Shown one piece after another: positions 1 through 12,777 of a DNA stretch of 64,000 nt. This DNA is from Diprion similis. Lineage: Eukaryota; Arthropoda; Insecta; Hymenoptera; Diprionidae. The notes under the pieces were generated by a model, which had not been told where the DNA came from, did not search any database, and worked only from the letters and a program-made list of their open reading frames with translations. Every line of letters begins with the position of its first letter. The stretch's first letter is position 1. The stretch covers positions 4,526,001 through 4,590,000 of the forward strand of contig NC_060110.1 of the NCBI RefSeq assembly GCF_021155765.1, read 5' to 3'. Position numbers and translations under genes: made by a program.

Positions 1-541
1 TAATTGGTAACTGTTGCAGCATTTTCTTGTTATTGCAAAAACACCTGTTTATTGTACCGTTATTGTAACAATTCCCAATTAACTAGAATTTCCGCAGTAT
101 CTACGAAAAAAGTAATTTTTCTCAGTGTGGTATTGTCAAAATGTCAAAAACCGCGTGTTTTTCAACATTTTTCACTTACGTCCACTGCATTACACACGAC
201 GTGTTTATTACATTAGGGATTTGCCTGGATTTGTGAGTCATATTTCAAGCCTGTCCATGAAAACTGGAATGAATATAATATTCTGATCGAAATATTACGG
301 AGAACAAAATCGTTAAAACCTCTCTGACGCATGAATTTTTGTGTTCTCGATCTGGTCCAGATCCCAACCCGTAAATCATCTCGCAAGTATCGTTGCCAGA
401 ACGAAAATTCTGCCAAGATTTCGCCATGCAGGCAAAAAGGAAGACTAGAGAACGCGGAATTCTTTCCTCGATATTACAGGTATAATTTTTCCAAAAATTA
501 CTCTTCGTGTAACCACATTACATGTCTACACGACTTGTACC

Positions 542-1200
542 GGGTGTCCCGTTTTCAACTGAATATTAAAAAAAAAAAGTCTACTGCGCGCGAGAATTTC
601 ATCAATTTTTGGAACATTTTTATAGTGGAAACGTTTTTGTGCGAATCAAGTTGATTTTTCTATTCATCTGCGATACTATGATTGATATCGATGATCTCGA
701 AAAATAGTGAACCGATTTTCGTGACATTTTAATAGAAGCTTCGATACTATCTCTGAGATGTTCCAGGAAGTATGAACCAAAGTTATTTCATGAAGAAGCC
801 GAGCAAGAAGAGATGCGATGAACTTTAAACAGCGTTTTAGTTTTAGAATTTCGTTCTCACGGGAAGTTACATGGATAAATTAATGAGGTTTTTATGATGA
901 CATCAGGGCTAGTAAAAAAAAAACTATTTAAGAAATTCGTTTTACCCATACGATGATAATTTTTATTCTACAATGCCAAAACATTAGTTGAAAGAATTAT
1001 TATTGTATCGCGTTTCGTGAGCTTATTGGATCATCATTTTACAAGCACATTATTATTTGTCAAGAACATAAGAGTAATTTAAAAATTTCCAAAAGGTGAC
1101 GTGATCTACTACCGAACTGATAGCGCAATTTTCAACTCTGACAACAAATTACTGCAGACTTTTGAGTGTAATTGACGGTTCAATTGACAACCGGACACCC
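542..1200. mobile_element. DNA-transposon remnant or MITE with GGGTGTCC termini
   Basis: The left end reads GGGTGTCCCGTTTTCAACTG and the right end, on the other strand, GGGTGTCCGGTTGTCAATTG. This is a terminal inverted repeat of about 20-25 bp with few mismatches, enclosing 659 bp. No transposase frame is visible inside, so it is non-autonomous or decayed. Target-site duplications are not clear (left flank ttgtacc, right flank attagtc). The family is not identified. Confidence 0.65.
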
Positions 1201-1310
1201 ATTAGTCGCGTATAAGTATACATATAATAAAATTGTGGCGCCCATTTAACGATCAGAATGTGGTGTAAAAGAGTGAAAAATGTCCGAGTGAATGAAGAAA
1301 GAAATAAAGA

Positions 1311-1312
1311 AA

Positions 1313-1343
<31 letters not shown>

Positions 1344-1344
1344 A
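1311..1344. repeat. (AAAT)n microsatellite
   Basis: More than eight uninterrupted AAAT units, preceded by imperfect AAAG/AAAT units from about 1,297. Confidence 0.95.
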
Positions 1345-4300
1345 AATACCCGAGGCGTCCGTGAAACTGTTAGTTGCAGTCCAGCCGGGAGCTGGGGCTT
1401 CGGATTGGAACGTCATCGTCGTGGCGGTCCTTCGCCTCAGAACGGATTTAGAACGGTGGAGTCTAAAGTTAGATTGTTTTCCAAGACAACTACGCCCTCC
1501 ACTGCTTCTGATATTATTTTAATCCATCGAGGAGAGAAAGGAACCGGGTTTTATCGCGCAAGCGAGTATTTGACGAGTGGATCGCTCGGGGAACAACAGC
1601 AACTCGTCAATATCCTTACTATTCTGCTACTTAGAAGAGCAAATATCCAGCAGTTGGAAGGTATAAGTTAGCTTTAAGTTATGGAAGCTTCTCAAGAACC
1701 GAGAAACCCTTCTTCCCCCTCACGTGCAGGGGACGCTGTCTAATTTCCTGCCCTATGGGTGTTAATTTTTCGAACACTAATTCTATTTTTCCAAAATAGA
1801 AATTCTAATTAAAAATCACAATCGCGTTTATAATTTTTTTTTTGCTATAATAATGACAAATCAAAACTGTGATTAGTAACTTCTTTAAACTACAAATTAA
1901 AATTGGAATCAGATATTTCGGTGTGATTATCTGTGCAAAAAGTAATTAGTAATGCACAAAACTGATTGTCGCACTCATCAGAATTAGATCGAAGATATCG
2001 TTGACATATACATGCATGATTGTAGCATCTTATGCACGGAAAATCTGACACATCATGACTGTTTACTTAAACGAAAATAGAAAGTAGCCAGTTGCGTTAT
2101 GGTTGCGACATAAATTTTTGCATGCACCCGTTTTCGTGTAGATATGCAATCTTGGGCAGTAGTTGATGCAAAAATATTATACAAAAAGGGCGACAAGCAG
2201 AACCTAACTAATTGCAAAACGATATCTCCTGTAAACTCAGTTGCCAGAATTTTTAATTATCACAATAATACTACAAGTACATCTGAACATCAAATATTTC
2301 ATTTTTTTCATTCAAAATCATAGATTTACAAGAAACAATAACAAATAACTATGTCTTATATGGCAGTGATTACTATAATTATAAAAATAGGTATCTTTTT
2401 TGAAATGTCAGTAAAAATTGTCCTTTAAATATGCCGATCAGTCGCTCAAAAATTTTGTCAAACAAACATCTCACTTGACGACAGAAGAACTTTTTTTTTA
2501 AAGAAGATTTGACAAAATTTAAATTTAAACATACAATATGAAAAATGTAATGAGTAAGCTACTGATAATGATACTTGACTTAAAATTGTTGACTTCATTT
2601 AATATGAAAATACTGATAACCTTCAGGATAGTTTTCGCAAAAAAAAAAAAAAAAAAAGAAGATGAAAAAGAAAAAAAAGCAGAAATTTTTCTCAACGATA
2701 AATTAAAAAAAGTAAAGTTATGTTAAAATGATACGATTTTATAATATTCATTTCACGAATCTGTAACTCGAATCAAGACGAAAGAAATCGTGGGTTTATT
2801 ATTATTATTTTTCTTCAGTATCCCATTTCGTTTTCGAATGACATTAGATTGCAAACTGCCACTAAAACTGTTTAAAAATTCACGACTCGATACCAAATTG
2901 AGTGGAGTTCCAAAAAATCAGGAATACATTTTTCGATCGATGAAATAAAATTTTAAAGAAATGAAACATAAAAGATTCGATATTAAAATCTTATTTCTTC
3001 ATTTCATAAAGATGCAATTTGTAGTTCCTTGTACAAAGCAACAAATCTTGAACTTCTTCAGTTATACACGAAAATGCAAAACGTCATTTTAGCGGCCAGA
3101 TTTCGGAGTCGATTTGAATAAAATTGGAACCACATTATCGTTCTGTGCACGACATCCTCGAATGGTAAGGTCCGGAGCACCGGAGCGAAATATGAAACCC
3201 AATGGCAAGAGGCCCCGGGTTTTCGATTCCCATGTACAATGAGCCAAAGAAGTTCTTATAGGGTTTCATTCGACTCGGAGACTTTCTGCGTATAACGATA
3301 AGGGTATTTTAAAGAAAGTGAAATCGTTGAAGTATCTCCAGCTATGGACGATTCAAGGGCCAATCTGCCAACTTTCGACCATCTTTTCAAGGTGAAAATT
3401 TCGATCAAGCTGCAACTTGAATGCGTTATATAAAAATCGTCGAATTTTTAGACCTACAGGCGTTTCAATTTTTGTGAAATAAATTATTTTTGTGTAAAAA
3501 AAATCTGACCTTTTTGAGTACGAAATTTATTTGAAGGTAGATCGTTAGGAGCTGTCTTAGAAAAGATGCTTTTTGCGGTATTATCATTTCCACGTAATAC
3601 GTATACGAAGAAGATAAAAATAAGTTGATTTCAATTGTTTCTGTAAAAAATATACCGACTTTAGGGTACGTCGTGAAATTTTAAAAGTGGAATAAAAATG
3701 GATTCGTTAATAGATCGGTATAAATATTCCAGTAATTACTGAGATCTTACAGCCAAGATTTGTGTTCCTTCTACAAACAAAGCTCAGGGTATTGGGATTG
3801 ACTCATTTCGAACTTAATCTCGTCGTCAATGTTTCCGGCTACGGAAGTGAGGAAATCCGATGGATAGTCAAAGTTTGATAGCTTGCTATTATTTTCATAG
3901 AATTCTTGGAGACTTCTTGGAAAAGCCAAGTTGATAAATGCCTTTGCAAATTGGTTCTGCCCATAGAGTGACGTGTACAACGACGCGTGAAACGGTGAAG
4001 TCAAATATTATAGAATCCCGAGAAGACTGTGCGTGACAGACAAGTCGTCAAGCCTCTATACTGTGCTGGAATAAATCTTGGTCAAAGAAACAGAGCTTTT
4101 ATTGCTGCTGATGCTAGAGCTATTTGGTAACCGAAACTTGAGGATTAATTTGATAATAAATCAACGATATTCAATAGAAATTCGTAAATTACTGAACGTT
4201 AGTTAGTTATTGGCATATTTAAACAGGCTTTGCTACTGCGTAATACCGTAGAATTAATCGACACCACAGACGAATGAGATTCAAAAGACTTTCTATTCCG

Positions 4301-4482
4301 ATTTCTAAAATTGATTTTTTTTTTGAACCCTCAAGTCAAATGTAACGATTAATTTTAACCATAACAAGCGATTCGTGGGATAAAATATTTCCAGACGTGG
4401 TTTAATATTACGTTTATTATATAATATTGCTTTATTTTTAACAACCGTCATATCATTAGCAAAGTTTTAATTTTACAAAAGA

Positions 4483-4500
4483 GGGGGGGGGGGGGGGGGG
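4483..4500. repeat. Poly-G tract, 18 bases
   Basis: Uninterrupted G-run in otherwise AT-rich DNA. It can form G-quadruplex structure on the plus strand and is prone to length error in assemblies. Confidence 0.9.
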
Positions 4501-4759
4501 AGGAGGTTGAAAATGATCAAAAGCAGCGAAACGTAATATTTCCATGGCTCACAAGTAGTATTACCTCCAATACTTAAATACGTATACATGAGAAAAGATT
4601 ATTAATTGGGACGCTCGCCTATTTACTGCCTCAACAAAAGATTCAAGATTCCATAAAAAGCGGATGACGTGTTTATTTATGCAAGCTTTATGTATATACT
4701 CATAAGAATTGTTATAAATTATAATATGTCCCATTGTTTCTCTTTCTGCACCACGTTAT

Positions 4760-5200
4760 ATGGCAATGAATAATTGTATTCACGTTTATCGCGCGGCAAC
4801 TAATTGCACACAGCACATTCATTCTGTACGTCGTCATCATAATTTCGGTCAACAAAAGGCTGATGATTGAGTCAATTTTCGCGGGTTATTCGAAACGAGA
4901 CTACCAGGTCACGTGGCCATTCGGCAGATTCCGAGGAACGTAACGAACGTAGCGTCGAAGAAATGGCGATAACCAGCTAACTTCTCACCGAGGCGAGCAA
5001 CGTGACCGGGAATTTGATTTGCTACGCGGTGCTTCTTTTCGATTTACTTAATTCGCTCCGTCGATAAATCAGTCGGCTGTTTACCAACCGAAAGTTGCAA
5101 AGTGTTTCTCTTTTCGAAGCCACTTCTCATCGGGAGATACTAATATTGTGTAACCGAGTGGCGAGACGACCCGAGTCACGTGACTAATTAACCATCACGG
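4760..5200. promoter_or_regulatory. Candidate cis-regulatory island with two CACGTG sites
   Basis: A GC- and CpG-richer stretch in AT-rich surroundings. It contains GGTCACGTGGCC at 4,907-4,918 and the perfect 12-bp palindrome AGTCACGTGACT at 5,174-5,185. Both carry the extended GTCACGTG E-box recognised by MITF/TFEB/USF-type bHLH-zip factors. No coding frame is convincing. A regulatory role is inference from composition and motifs. Confidence 0.35.
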
Positions 5201-7169
5201 AATTATTGAAAATGAAACATGTTAAAATTCAAATATGTATTAAAACCTACGGTTGTATCTTACAGTTATATGCTCAAATTTAGACCAAGCAACCGACCAA
5301 ATGTTACATAGAAAAGTTTGATATTTTCATTTTAGCACAGGATCCAATGGGAGAATTAATCTCGGTAGAATTATGTTGAATAATGAACATATTTCTGAAA
5401 GTATTTGTTATAAAAACAAAGCTCACATTGTCTGGCTCGTCAGGATTCTGAATTTTATAGAAAAACTTTAAGGGCCTTAATTATTGAGGTTTCGTTGCGT
5501 GATTTGTGTATAATTTTTAATGAAAGTTGAAAGAGTTTCATGGCTTGAGGTATTCGAATAGTTTGCGAATGACTTACATAGAATGAGTAACTGTATTGGT
5601 AACAATTTTTCTTTTATCTTCCGTATTCGTACGAACAAGATAACGTTCACAGGTTGCATATTTGATAGTTATAAGAATATATATGAAAAGTTTTTCAAAT
5701 GCTATACACAATATTTTTTTTTCGAAGAAAATTATTGCACAAAATCATCATACTACCGCGTAAAATACTTGCATTATTAGAAATTCTCACGTATTGTTAA
5801 TTTATATTATGACTTATTATTTTTTAGTGTAAAATAAAAAATGAGCATTGTAAAACAGCTCATTCAAACGGTGAAATTCCATAATTCATGAGATTGAATG
5901 AGATCGATATTGAAAGAGAATCACAAACAATCATTCGGAACTTTCATTAAGTGATTGATTGATTGATTGATTGATATGATTTCTGTGCGGAGTTCTATAC
6001 ATATACTATAATTTAGTGATAATCTATCATTATCTAACGCTAAATTTCCAAACCAATCACAAATTTTTGTCACTACAATGTTTAAAGTGTACCGTATTAT
6101 ACGTACACTGATGCGCATGTCTAAATTGTTCGTATACCGAAGGCTGCATATTCTATTCGAGCATAATTTTGATCGCGAAATTTCAACAACAGAATCAAAT
6201 CTGAGCGTCGTTAGTCTGCTTCGGTCTTCTAACGAGTTCGTGGAAACACCCCATTTCGCTTTTCGTTGCTAGGGTCTGAGGCTCGAGAGCCGGTGAATCA
6301 GGACGCAATTTTCGAAGTTAAACTTCACAGAGTGGTGAGAACCCACACACCGAGCCATGATCAATAGCTTTCGAGTTTAAAGTAAATCAGGCAAATCGAG
6401 TTTCTCGAGCAAGCTTCTACAAATACCAGCCAAAATTACCCGACACATGCATGTGTGTCTGTATATCCCTAAAGTCGGATCCAGGATATACGTTTCCTCG
6501 CTTATATTTTAATTTACCAATCGAGAGGCGTTAGAGCGTTGAAAACTAAACGGATCGACGAACACTCGAAGACTGACGAAGTCCATCGATATTCCAAGTA
6601 GCTGCTTTTTATTTTATTTTATTTATTTTTTTTTTTTTTACAAAGATCAGGAGATAAAAGGAAGAATGTGAAAATCGAGAGACAGGGGGAAAGAAGACAG
6701 AAGATATCCCGACGTGTGGGTGTCGCTCGTATAAAGAAATACTGCCTATGAAGTAACCAAAATAACGGAGAGAGACATATTGTGTTCCACCCTGGAGGGC
6801 GAAATCTTTTTATAGGGAATTTTGTGGGAAAAATATTTCTAGGAAAGGGCGAAATTAGACGGCCTATTTATACGCGTTGTATCGATCGGTCCTGAGCTAT
6901 TAATAAGAATGTACCCCCAAGAAAACTTAGCTGACTACGCAGCCCTCCATAAACATCCGCAGTATAGTCCGATGCCACACGAATGACCTCATTTATTAAT
7001 TCACTTAGTAGCGTCATCGGCCGAGTAATAAAGTTAAGTAATATTTACCAACAGCAGGGCGTCCCAGAAGGATCCCAACTACTCCTGAGGGTGCAGCTGC
7101 CTGCCTGTTGCCGCGACCATCAAGTAATTACTTATTTAGAATCGCGGGCGTACCTAAGCATGTGCCTAT

Positions 7170-7209
<40 letters not shown>

Positions 7210-8160
7210 TATACCTCCACAGCACCGTTTTTATTCGCAAAAATCGACAAAATGGTAACGTAGGAATCATTGTAACCGATGCGTATGACGAAGAGGAGAA
7301 AAAGGTGCGACAAGTAGGAAAAATCATCTCATGAACTTCTCGTTTCGCGGATATAACCGTCGATTTCGATTACACTATCCAAGTACGGAATAAGGTTTAT
7401 ATTTTACTCCTGTTTTTGTACCGAAGTTTATTCAACGAGTCGCTACGTGGGATCGATCACCTAATTAACGAAGAGGGGAAGAATCCGTAGTCCCGGCTGA
7501 CTCTTCAAAAACAGCATCACTATATAGTTCCTGAGCCCTGAGAATAAGAACGAGAGTTTATCTGCAGCCTGACAAACCTTGCGGGAAATTTCTTCTTTTT
7601 TTTCTTTTGATATTTTCATGCGCCAATGATCAATATAAAATATGCAATTAATCGCTGCACGTAAGATTATATGTTTAACAGTATAATGAATCGATTGGCC
7701 GCTTATAGCCAGCTGCATTCGCGGTGAACCGCATCTTTGAAATTCCTCATTATTATGGGATCTAAGGAAAAACTTCGTCATCTCAGCACAGTTTCCCTCA
7801 TTTTTATCTTTTCGTGTGAGAACGAGCCTGGAAGTGGGTTGTGCTGTTGCGGGTAAGCAGACATCCACACTTTCCGCAATTAAGGCGTGCCCTTGTCTTA
7901 TGGTGACTATTCTATACATTGCTATGTATATTAACTTTGTCTCAGTGGAAAAATCGTGATACGGCAAGAGGAAAATTTATACGAATGTGTTTTGTTTCCC
8001 TTTCCTGACACCAGATTATTGAAAGTAATGACTATTTTACGAAATACAGTCGCTCGGTTGAGTTGGAATTTTCTTTCGAACTTTTTAAACGAATGTTACT
8101 ATTTAAAAGTGAATATTTTTGCTAGCACATTCAATCTAGTGTGACAATATTGACTGAAAG
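5201..8160. other. No recognisable gene; microsatellites
   Basis: Holds (GATT)n at 5,952-5,974 and (AC)n at 7,172-7,207. The minus frame 7,461-7,967 is the longest uninterrupted frame in the window (168 codons) but has no recognised domain and no supporting splice or promoter context. I treat it as chance. Confidence 0.5.
7172..7207. repeat. (AC)n microsatellite
   Basis: About 18 uninterrupted AC units. Confidence 0.95.
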
Positions 8161-8199
8161 TAAACAGATTCGATAAACCCATCTCTAAAATTGATAACC

Positions 8200-8750
8200 A
8201 TCTTGAGTATAACTAAATTACATAACATTATACATTAAACGTATTTATTAGAATTATAGTTCGAAATGCAAAAAAATTAGTCATCTATTAATTACAATTA
8301 TATTCTGTACTGGTAATAACGTAATCAGTGATTACTTACTGAATAAAATTATTCTATTTTGTACTCAAGTTTTTATAAATTATCAATTACAGCTGTAATT
8401 TGTAATTGGAGATATTCTTTAGACAGTGTAATTCTATAAAGACAATCAATCTATTACAATTACAATTGTATTTTGGGATTAGAGTAAATTCAAATACAAA
8501 TTACCATTGTAATTAGATTAAGATTTTTTTAATTACAAATTAAAATTGTAATCAGTACTATACAATAATCAAGGTATGTAATAATTGATTTTTTTGTCAA
8601 TTACAAATTACCGTTGTTAATGGATATTGATTTTCTTCATCGTTACAAATCACAATCGTAATTGCTTTAAAAATTTTCTATAATCTGTAATTAGTAATTT
8701 CATAAAGTGTAAACTACGATTGTACCTGTAAACATCTAATTATAAATCTA
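8200..8750. repeat. Degenerate palindromic AT repeat
   Basis: At least six imperfect copies of a motif like TACAAATTACCATTGTAATT, itself nearly self-complementary, spaced irregularly (about 8,470, 8,500, 8,540, 8,610, 8,645 and 8,690). A similar, shorter cluster lies at about 1,795-1,930. It looks like an old, diverged tandem array or a cluster of hairpin sequences. Confidence 0.6.
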
Positions 8751-11399
8751 ATCAACCCTCCACTTTAGAGTTCAGATTCCTGAACAAATATTAGTCAAAT
8801 TTCTTGAAAAAAAATATTCATTTTCACGAGTGAAAATTCGATAGCTCGAGAGATTATTTCACCTAACTATAAGAGAGTTGGCATAATTTCGAGTGAATTC
8901 GCCTGATTTCGTGTGCGATATGTATCACGTAGCTTAAGGGGACTTCAAGTGCTTTCACGAGTAAGTTGAAACGCGGTATCGCGAAGTGTATACCTAACTC
9001 TAAGCATGGATAAGCCCTCGGTCCTGAGGAAGATGACATTGCGTGCAGGTTAAATCCACGCAAGACTATAGGACATTCGACACGTAAGGTAATCCTGCCT
9101 CCGCAGGAGACTTCACACTGTAATAATGAATTAGGCATTCTGGTTGAATTTATTTCCTAGATGAAGATGAACGGCGAGAGCATGCATTGCGAATATGGTA
9201 TACCTTGAAGGGTGAACCTGAAACCCCTCGAACTCGATTACCAGGATCGATCGGACAAAGGACTATCGAACTGTGACCTTATACCTACCCTCTGGGTAAT
9301 GCGATGCATGTTTTAATCCATGGGAAGCAGGGTTAATGGGGTTTTTTCGTCGAATGTCCATCACCAGCTGTGCCATAAATGTTAATGGCTATATTTCTCT
9401 CTCTCTCTCACTCTCCGACACCTTGAGCCAAGCATCTCCCATGGCGACATGGCGCTGCAGAGGAATGGTACACGGATGTATTAGTGGTCAGCGGTTGTAG
9501 GTCGGTCACAAGGGTCACAAGGCATGGCTGTGACCTCTTGCTCAGGGGGCAACGACGGTGCTGACGCAAGTGGCAGCAGCAAAGGCATCGTCGTCGCCAA
9601 CAATATTATTGTCGAGCCCCATGAAGAGGGGATGGATGCTGACGGTTTATTTATGAGCCAATGCGTTGCTGCTTCGTGTTTCAGACCCATTAGGGTGGAA
9701 TGGTATCACGTGCATACGAACGAAGGAACGGCCGTATGTGGGGAATAAGTCGAGTCCTGATAAGTACGTAACGCCACGGGGAATAAGAACGCACCCTGGA
9801 TTATCGAGCAGTCTTGGAAAAGCCCCTGCAGTGTACGTGTGTGTATAGACCGAATGGCAACCCCTGGAGTTTCGAGACACGAGCCAAAGTAAAAGAAGCA
9901 AGCCAGGAAGGAAGGAAAGGACGCAGAGACTCATCGACCATTGATTGCAGATAAAGGGACAGGTGCTCGCACCATCGAGTTATGGGAGAAGCCGACCGAA
10001 CACATTGCATGCGGGAAACATAAATATCCATACATATGTATATAGGAATTGGATTCTATTCATTGCTCTCAACCGAGGTTCGATCATTAGAAATCCCTTT
10101 GATCACTATATTAGACTAAAAACAGTGTGATCCACCCTTTTTGCGAAATGTAATATTATTATTATTGTACCGAGTAATCGTCGATTAAATATAGAGAAAC
10201 TGACCCCGATACTTTCACCTATTTATTCAATGCTCCTCTATTTCTAACGAACTCAGCCTTAAGTGACTCCAAAATACTTTCACTACGCTGTTAGATAATG
10301 GAAAAAAACACTAATAAAACATTCTTCCGTGTGATCGAGCGCTTTGTTTGTAATATTTTCAGGGCCAAAGCACCATCAAATTAATGATATTTCTCCTAAT
10401 GAGTTATTTAACGTCGTTTAGAAATGAAATAGTACTTCAAATATAAGTACAGTAAATCTATATACGACGTACTATAACAGAGACCTGCAAAATTTTTGTC
10501 GAGAAACTTTTAAATAAATAAGTTAGTATATTTCCGACGTACCTATGTTTGTATAGTCGCGTAATCGCGAAATGTTTAGAATATGAAAAACTACGTACAT
10601 CTCGACAAAGGTAAAAAATATAAAAAGTTCGAGTTGAAAATATTTTTATGAACGTTTGTAGACGACACAAAATTAGGAAAAAAAAAAATAGTATATCATT
10701 CTATATGTCATAAAACATGACGCAAATTTTTTTCACCGTACTTTACTAACCGATTTGGATGATAGAGCAATCTTTGTTGAAAATACGATTATTCGATCAA
10801 AATATTCTGACACGATGGAAAAAAACGGAAAACACTATCGTATTCAGCGTACCAAAATACGTCGGAAATACACTAAATTCATTTTAAGAGTTTCTCGAAA
10901 AAAAATTTTCACGAATGTGTAGTAGTTTACATTGATTCTGAAAATCCAAAAATGTATTCGTTTTATTTATGCACTATCGGTATGCGATTGAAAAAAAAAA
11001 AAAGAAAAAAATAACATCAGAAAACCACTTGCATCGGTTTCACGTTTCACAATTTAAAACAAAAAAAATATTGAACTCCATCGATTATTCAACAACATTA
11101 AACATAGTGTTTTGATCCAGATTTTTGAACGCTAGTTTCTTTGAAATTCGAAAAATACTTCAAACACTTTTATGTATTTTTCCATCGGTGTTATCGTTTG
11201 CATATCAACAGTGTGTTTCTACCAACACAGGATAAATATCTTTTGATACAATTTTGTATATATACACTACCGTTCTCACACCGGCATACAAGTGTGCACG
11301 ATCATAACTAAACATCCGGTTTGAAAGTGAGAACTTCCGCGTTTCCTGCAGGTGATTGAAAGCAAATGTATGTCGACGTCTATCAATTATGCCTGATTA
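8751..11399. other. No recognised gene; GC-richer island at 9.4-9.95 kb
   Basis: The stretch from about 9,400 to 9,950 is GC- and CpG-richer and therefore open in several overlapping frames on both strands (for example + 9,524-9,748 and - 9,481-9,934). None resembles a known protein, and open frames on both strands at once are expected from base composition. It could be a regulatory island or an untranslated exon. The rest is AT-rich with A/T runs. Confidence 0.4.
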
Positions 11400-11480
11400 T
11401 TAGTCATTACACCGCATTGTCTCTCATGTAGGTCATCATACGGCGAGCCATTTCCTGACCTTACCACTCGTAAACCGATA

Positions 11481-11518
<38 letters not shown>

Positions 11519-11900
11519 GTCTCGCCGGTGGATAGACGACGTGTGTGCACACATCGAGCATCTAGTAGGTACTCGAGAGGCAATCAACCGATTTATTGAT
11601 CCTTGCGACGACGGGCCAAATATACAGAGGCATAGAGGCCCATTAAATACGTGCCGATGGCCCGCGTGCCGCGGAATTTCTATTTTTGGCTCAAATGCAT
11701 CGAGAGGGCCGTAGATAGAACAGGTCACGTGACCGGGTTGATTATACTTCGCGTTGTTGTGAGGAGTATGCAGCAGTCACGCCATGTGATTGCCTTGTGA
11801 CAGCCGCAAATAATGCGGTAATCAAACTCCGAAAACGAAGTGAGTAATTGCGACAATAATTACCGGTCAATGCACCGTTGTGTATGACTCTCAGGTAGTA
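11400..11900. promoter_or_regulatory. Candidate regulatory island with GTC repeat and palindromic E-box
   Basis: A GC-richer stretch containing a (GTC)n microsatellite at 11,481-11,518 and the perfect 12-bp palindrome GGTCACGTGACC at 11,723-11,734, a strong bHLH-zip type site. Homeodomain-type motifs (CAATCAACCG, TTTATTGATC) lie between them. The minus frame through the repeat would encode poly-Thr but has no domain. A regulatory role is inference. Confidence 0.35.
11481..11518. repeat. (GTC)n trinucleotide repeat
   Basis: About 12.7 uninterrupted GTC units in a GC-richer island. Confidence 0.95.
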
Positions 11901-12038
11901 ACTGAGCTCGTTAAAAATTTACAAAGATAATGGGTTGTGGATTGTACTATATATGGACTGTTATGTACGCACGTTACCGTTCACCAAACGCTTTTATATA
12001 CACGCGTATTTTCCTCACACAAAAGTGTTTACGTCGTA

Positions 12039-12138
12039 GTCTGCGAACACGCATGCGCGGAGTACAGAAAATTCCACTTTTCACTACTAGGAGTTAAAAG
12101 TGGTATTTTCTGTACCGCGCGCATGCGCTGTCGCAAAC
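12039..12138. repeat. 100-bp imperfect palindrome with NRF1-like sites
   Basis: Left arm (gtctgcgaacacgcatgcgc, then GTACAGAAAATTCCACTTTT) and right arm (AAAAGTGGTATTTTCTGTAC, then gcgcatgcgctgtcgcaaac) are near-perfect reverse complements around a spacer of about 10 bases (ctactaggag). Each arm carries GCATGCGC, matching the core of the NRF1 / erect-wing site GCGCATGCGC. It could be a minimal foldback transposon or a paired regulatory site. No gene is attached. Confidence 0.75.
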
Positions 12139-12544
12139 AAATCGACCCGAAAAGACCGAGTTTGCCTCCTTGTTACACAATATGCTATTAAACTTTGCAG
12201 ATATTAGCGTTTACCTCTGAATTTAAATTCTCATTCAAATTAGAGATTCTCAAGCATTGATATTACCATATTTTTACCACAACAGTGTGTCATCAATTCT
12301 TTTCGTTTCAAGACTGAAAAAATTTACCTTTTTGCCTATGGTACGTTGATTTCAATACAGTCGAAATTAGTTAACCGTTTACCGTTGTCACATTAACCTT
12401 ACCACATAAAAGAAATTCTCCTTTTTCTGGCTTATATGTGCAATAGGCACAGCTAATGATGAATCGTCCGATCATTTGAATCATGAGTTAGGAATAGCGT
12501 CAAATAACACAAACTATGTTGTCAAGAATTTGAGAAAAGTTCCT

Positions 12545-12777
12545 GTAATTAAAACGTTCAAAATGATAGAACTCCGGGGTTTTGGATCTGATTTTAACAT
12601 TTTTGAATTCATTTTTTTCGCTGCCAGATCAGCACAAATCGGCTGAATCCCATTGAAAAAATCTTACATTATGGTATAATTATATAATATAATATTGATT
12701 GAATAAGCATAAAGATCAATAGAATCAGATCAAAAACATCAAAGTGTAATCGTTTTGACAGTTTTCATTATAGAAAC
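12545..12777. mobile_element. Short foldback repeat (MITE-like)
   Basis: The left arm at about 12,545-12,605 contains CAAAATGATAGAACTCC and GGATCTGATTTTAACAT. The right arm at about 12,715-12,777 is its diverged reverse complement (CAAAACGATTACACTTTGAT and GATCTGATTCTATTG on the minus strand). About 110 bp of AT-rich DNA separates them. A related copy of the arm lies at 22,322-22,395, so this is a dispersed family. Confidence 0.55.

Larger units (their letters stand above)
1201..4760. other. AT-rich DNA without a recognisable gene
   Basis: Contents I can name: an (AAAT)n microsatellite at 1,311-1,344, copies of the degenerate AAATTACAA/TTGTAATT motif at about 1,795-1,930 (fuller version at 8.2-8.75 kb), an A-run at 2,638-2,656, and an 18-base G-run at 4,483-4,500. 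A TGGCGCCC at 1,236-1,243 resembles a retroelement primer site but has no convincing LTR around it. An 88-codon frame at 1,405-1,671 is unrecognised. Nothing else supports a gene. Confidence 0.5.

Noticed and set aside
1236..1243. TGGCGCCC, like a retroelement primer-binding site, followed by an 88-codon frame
   Set aside because: No LTR pair or TG..CA ends could be found around it, and the frame shows no gag motif.
7461..7967. 168-codon open frame on the minus strand, the longest in the window
   Set aside because: No recognised domain, no promoter or splice context. One frame of this length is expected by chance across 64 kb and six frames at this composition.
9481..9934. Overlapping open frames on both strands in a GC-richer island
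   Set aside because: Simultaneous openness in several frames follows from GC content; none matches a known family.
11387..11728. 113-codon minus frame with a poly-Thr run
   Set aside because: The run is just the (GTC)n microsatellite read on the other strand; flanks are unrecognised.
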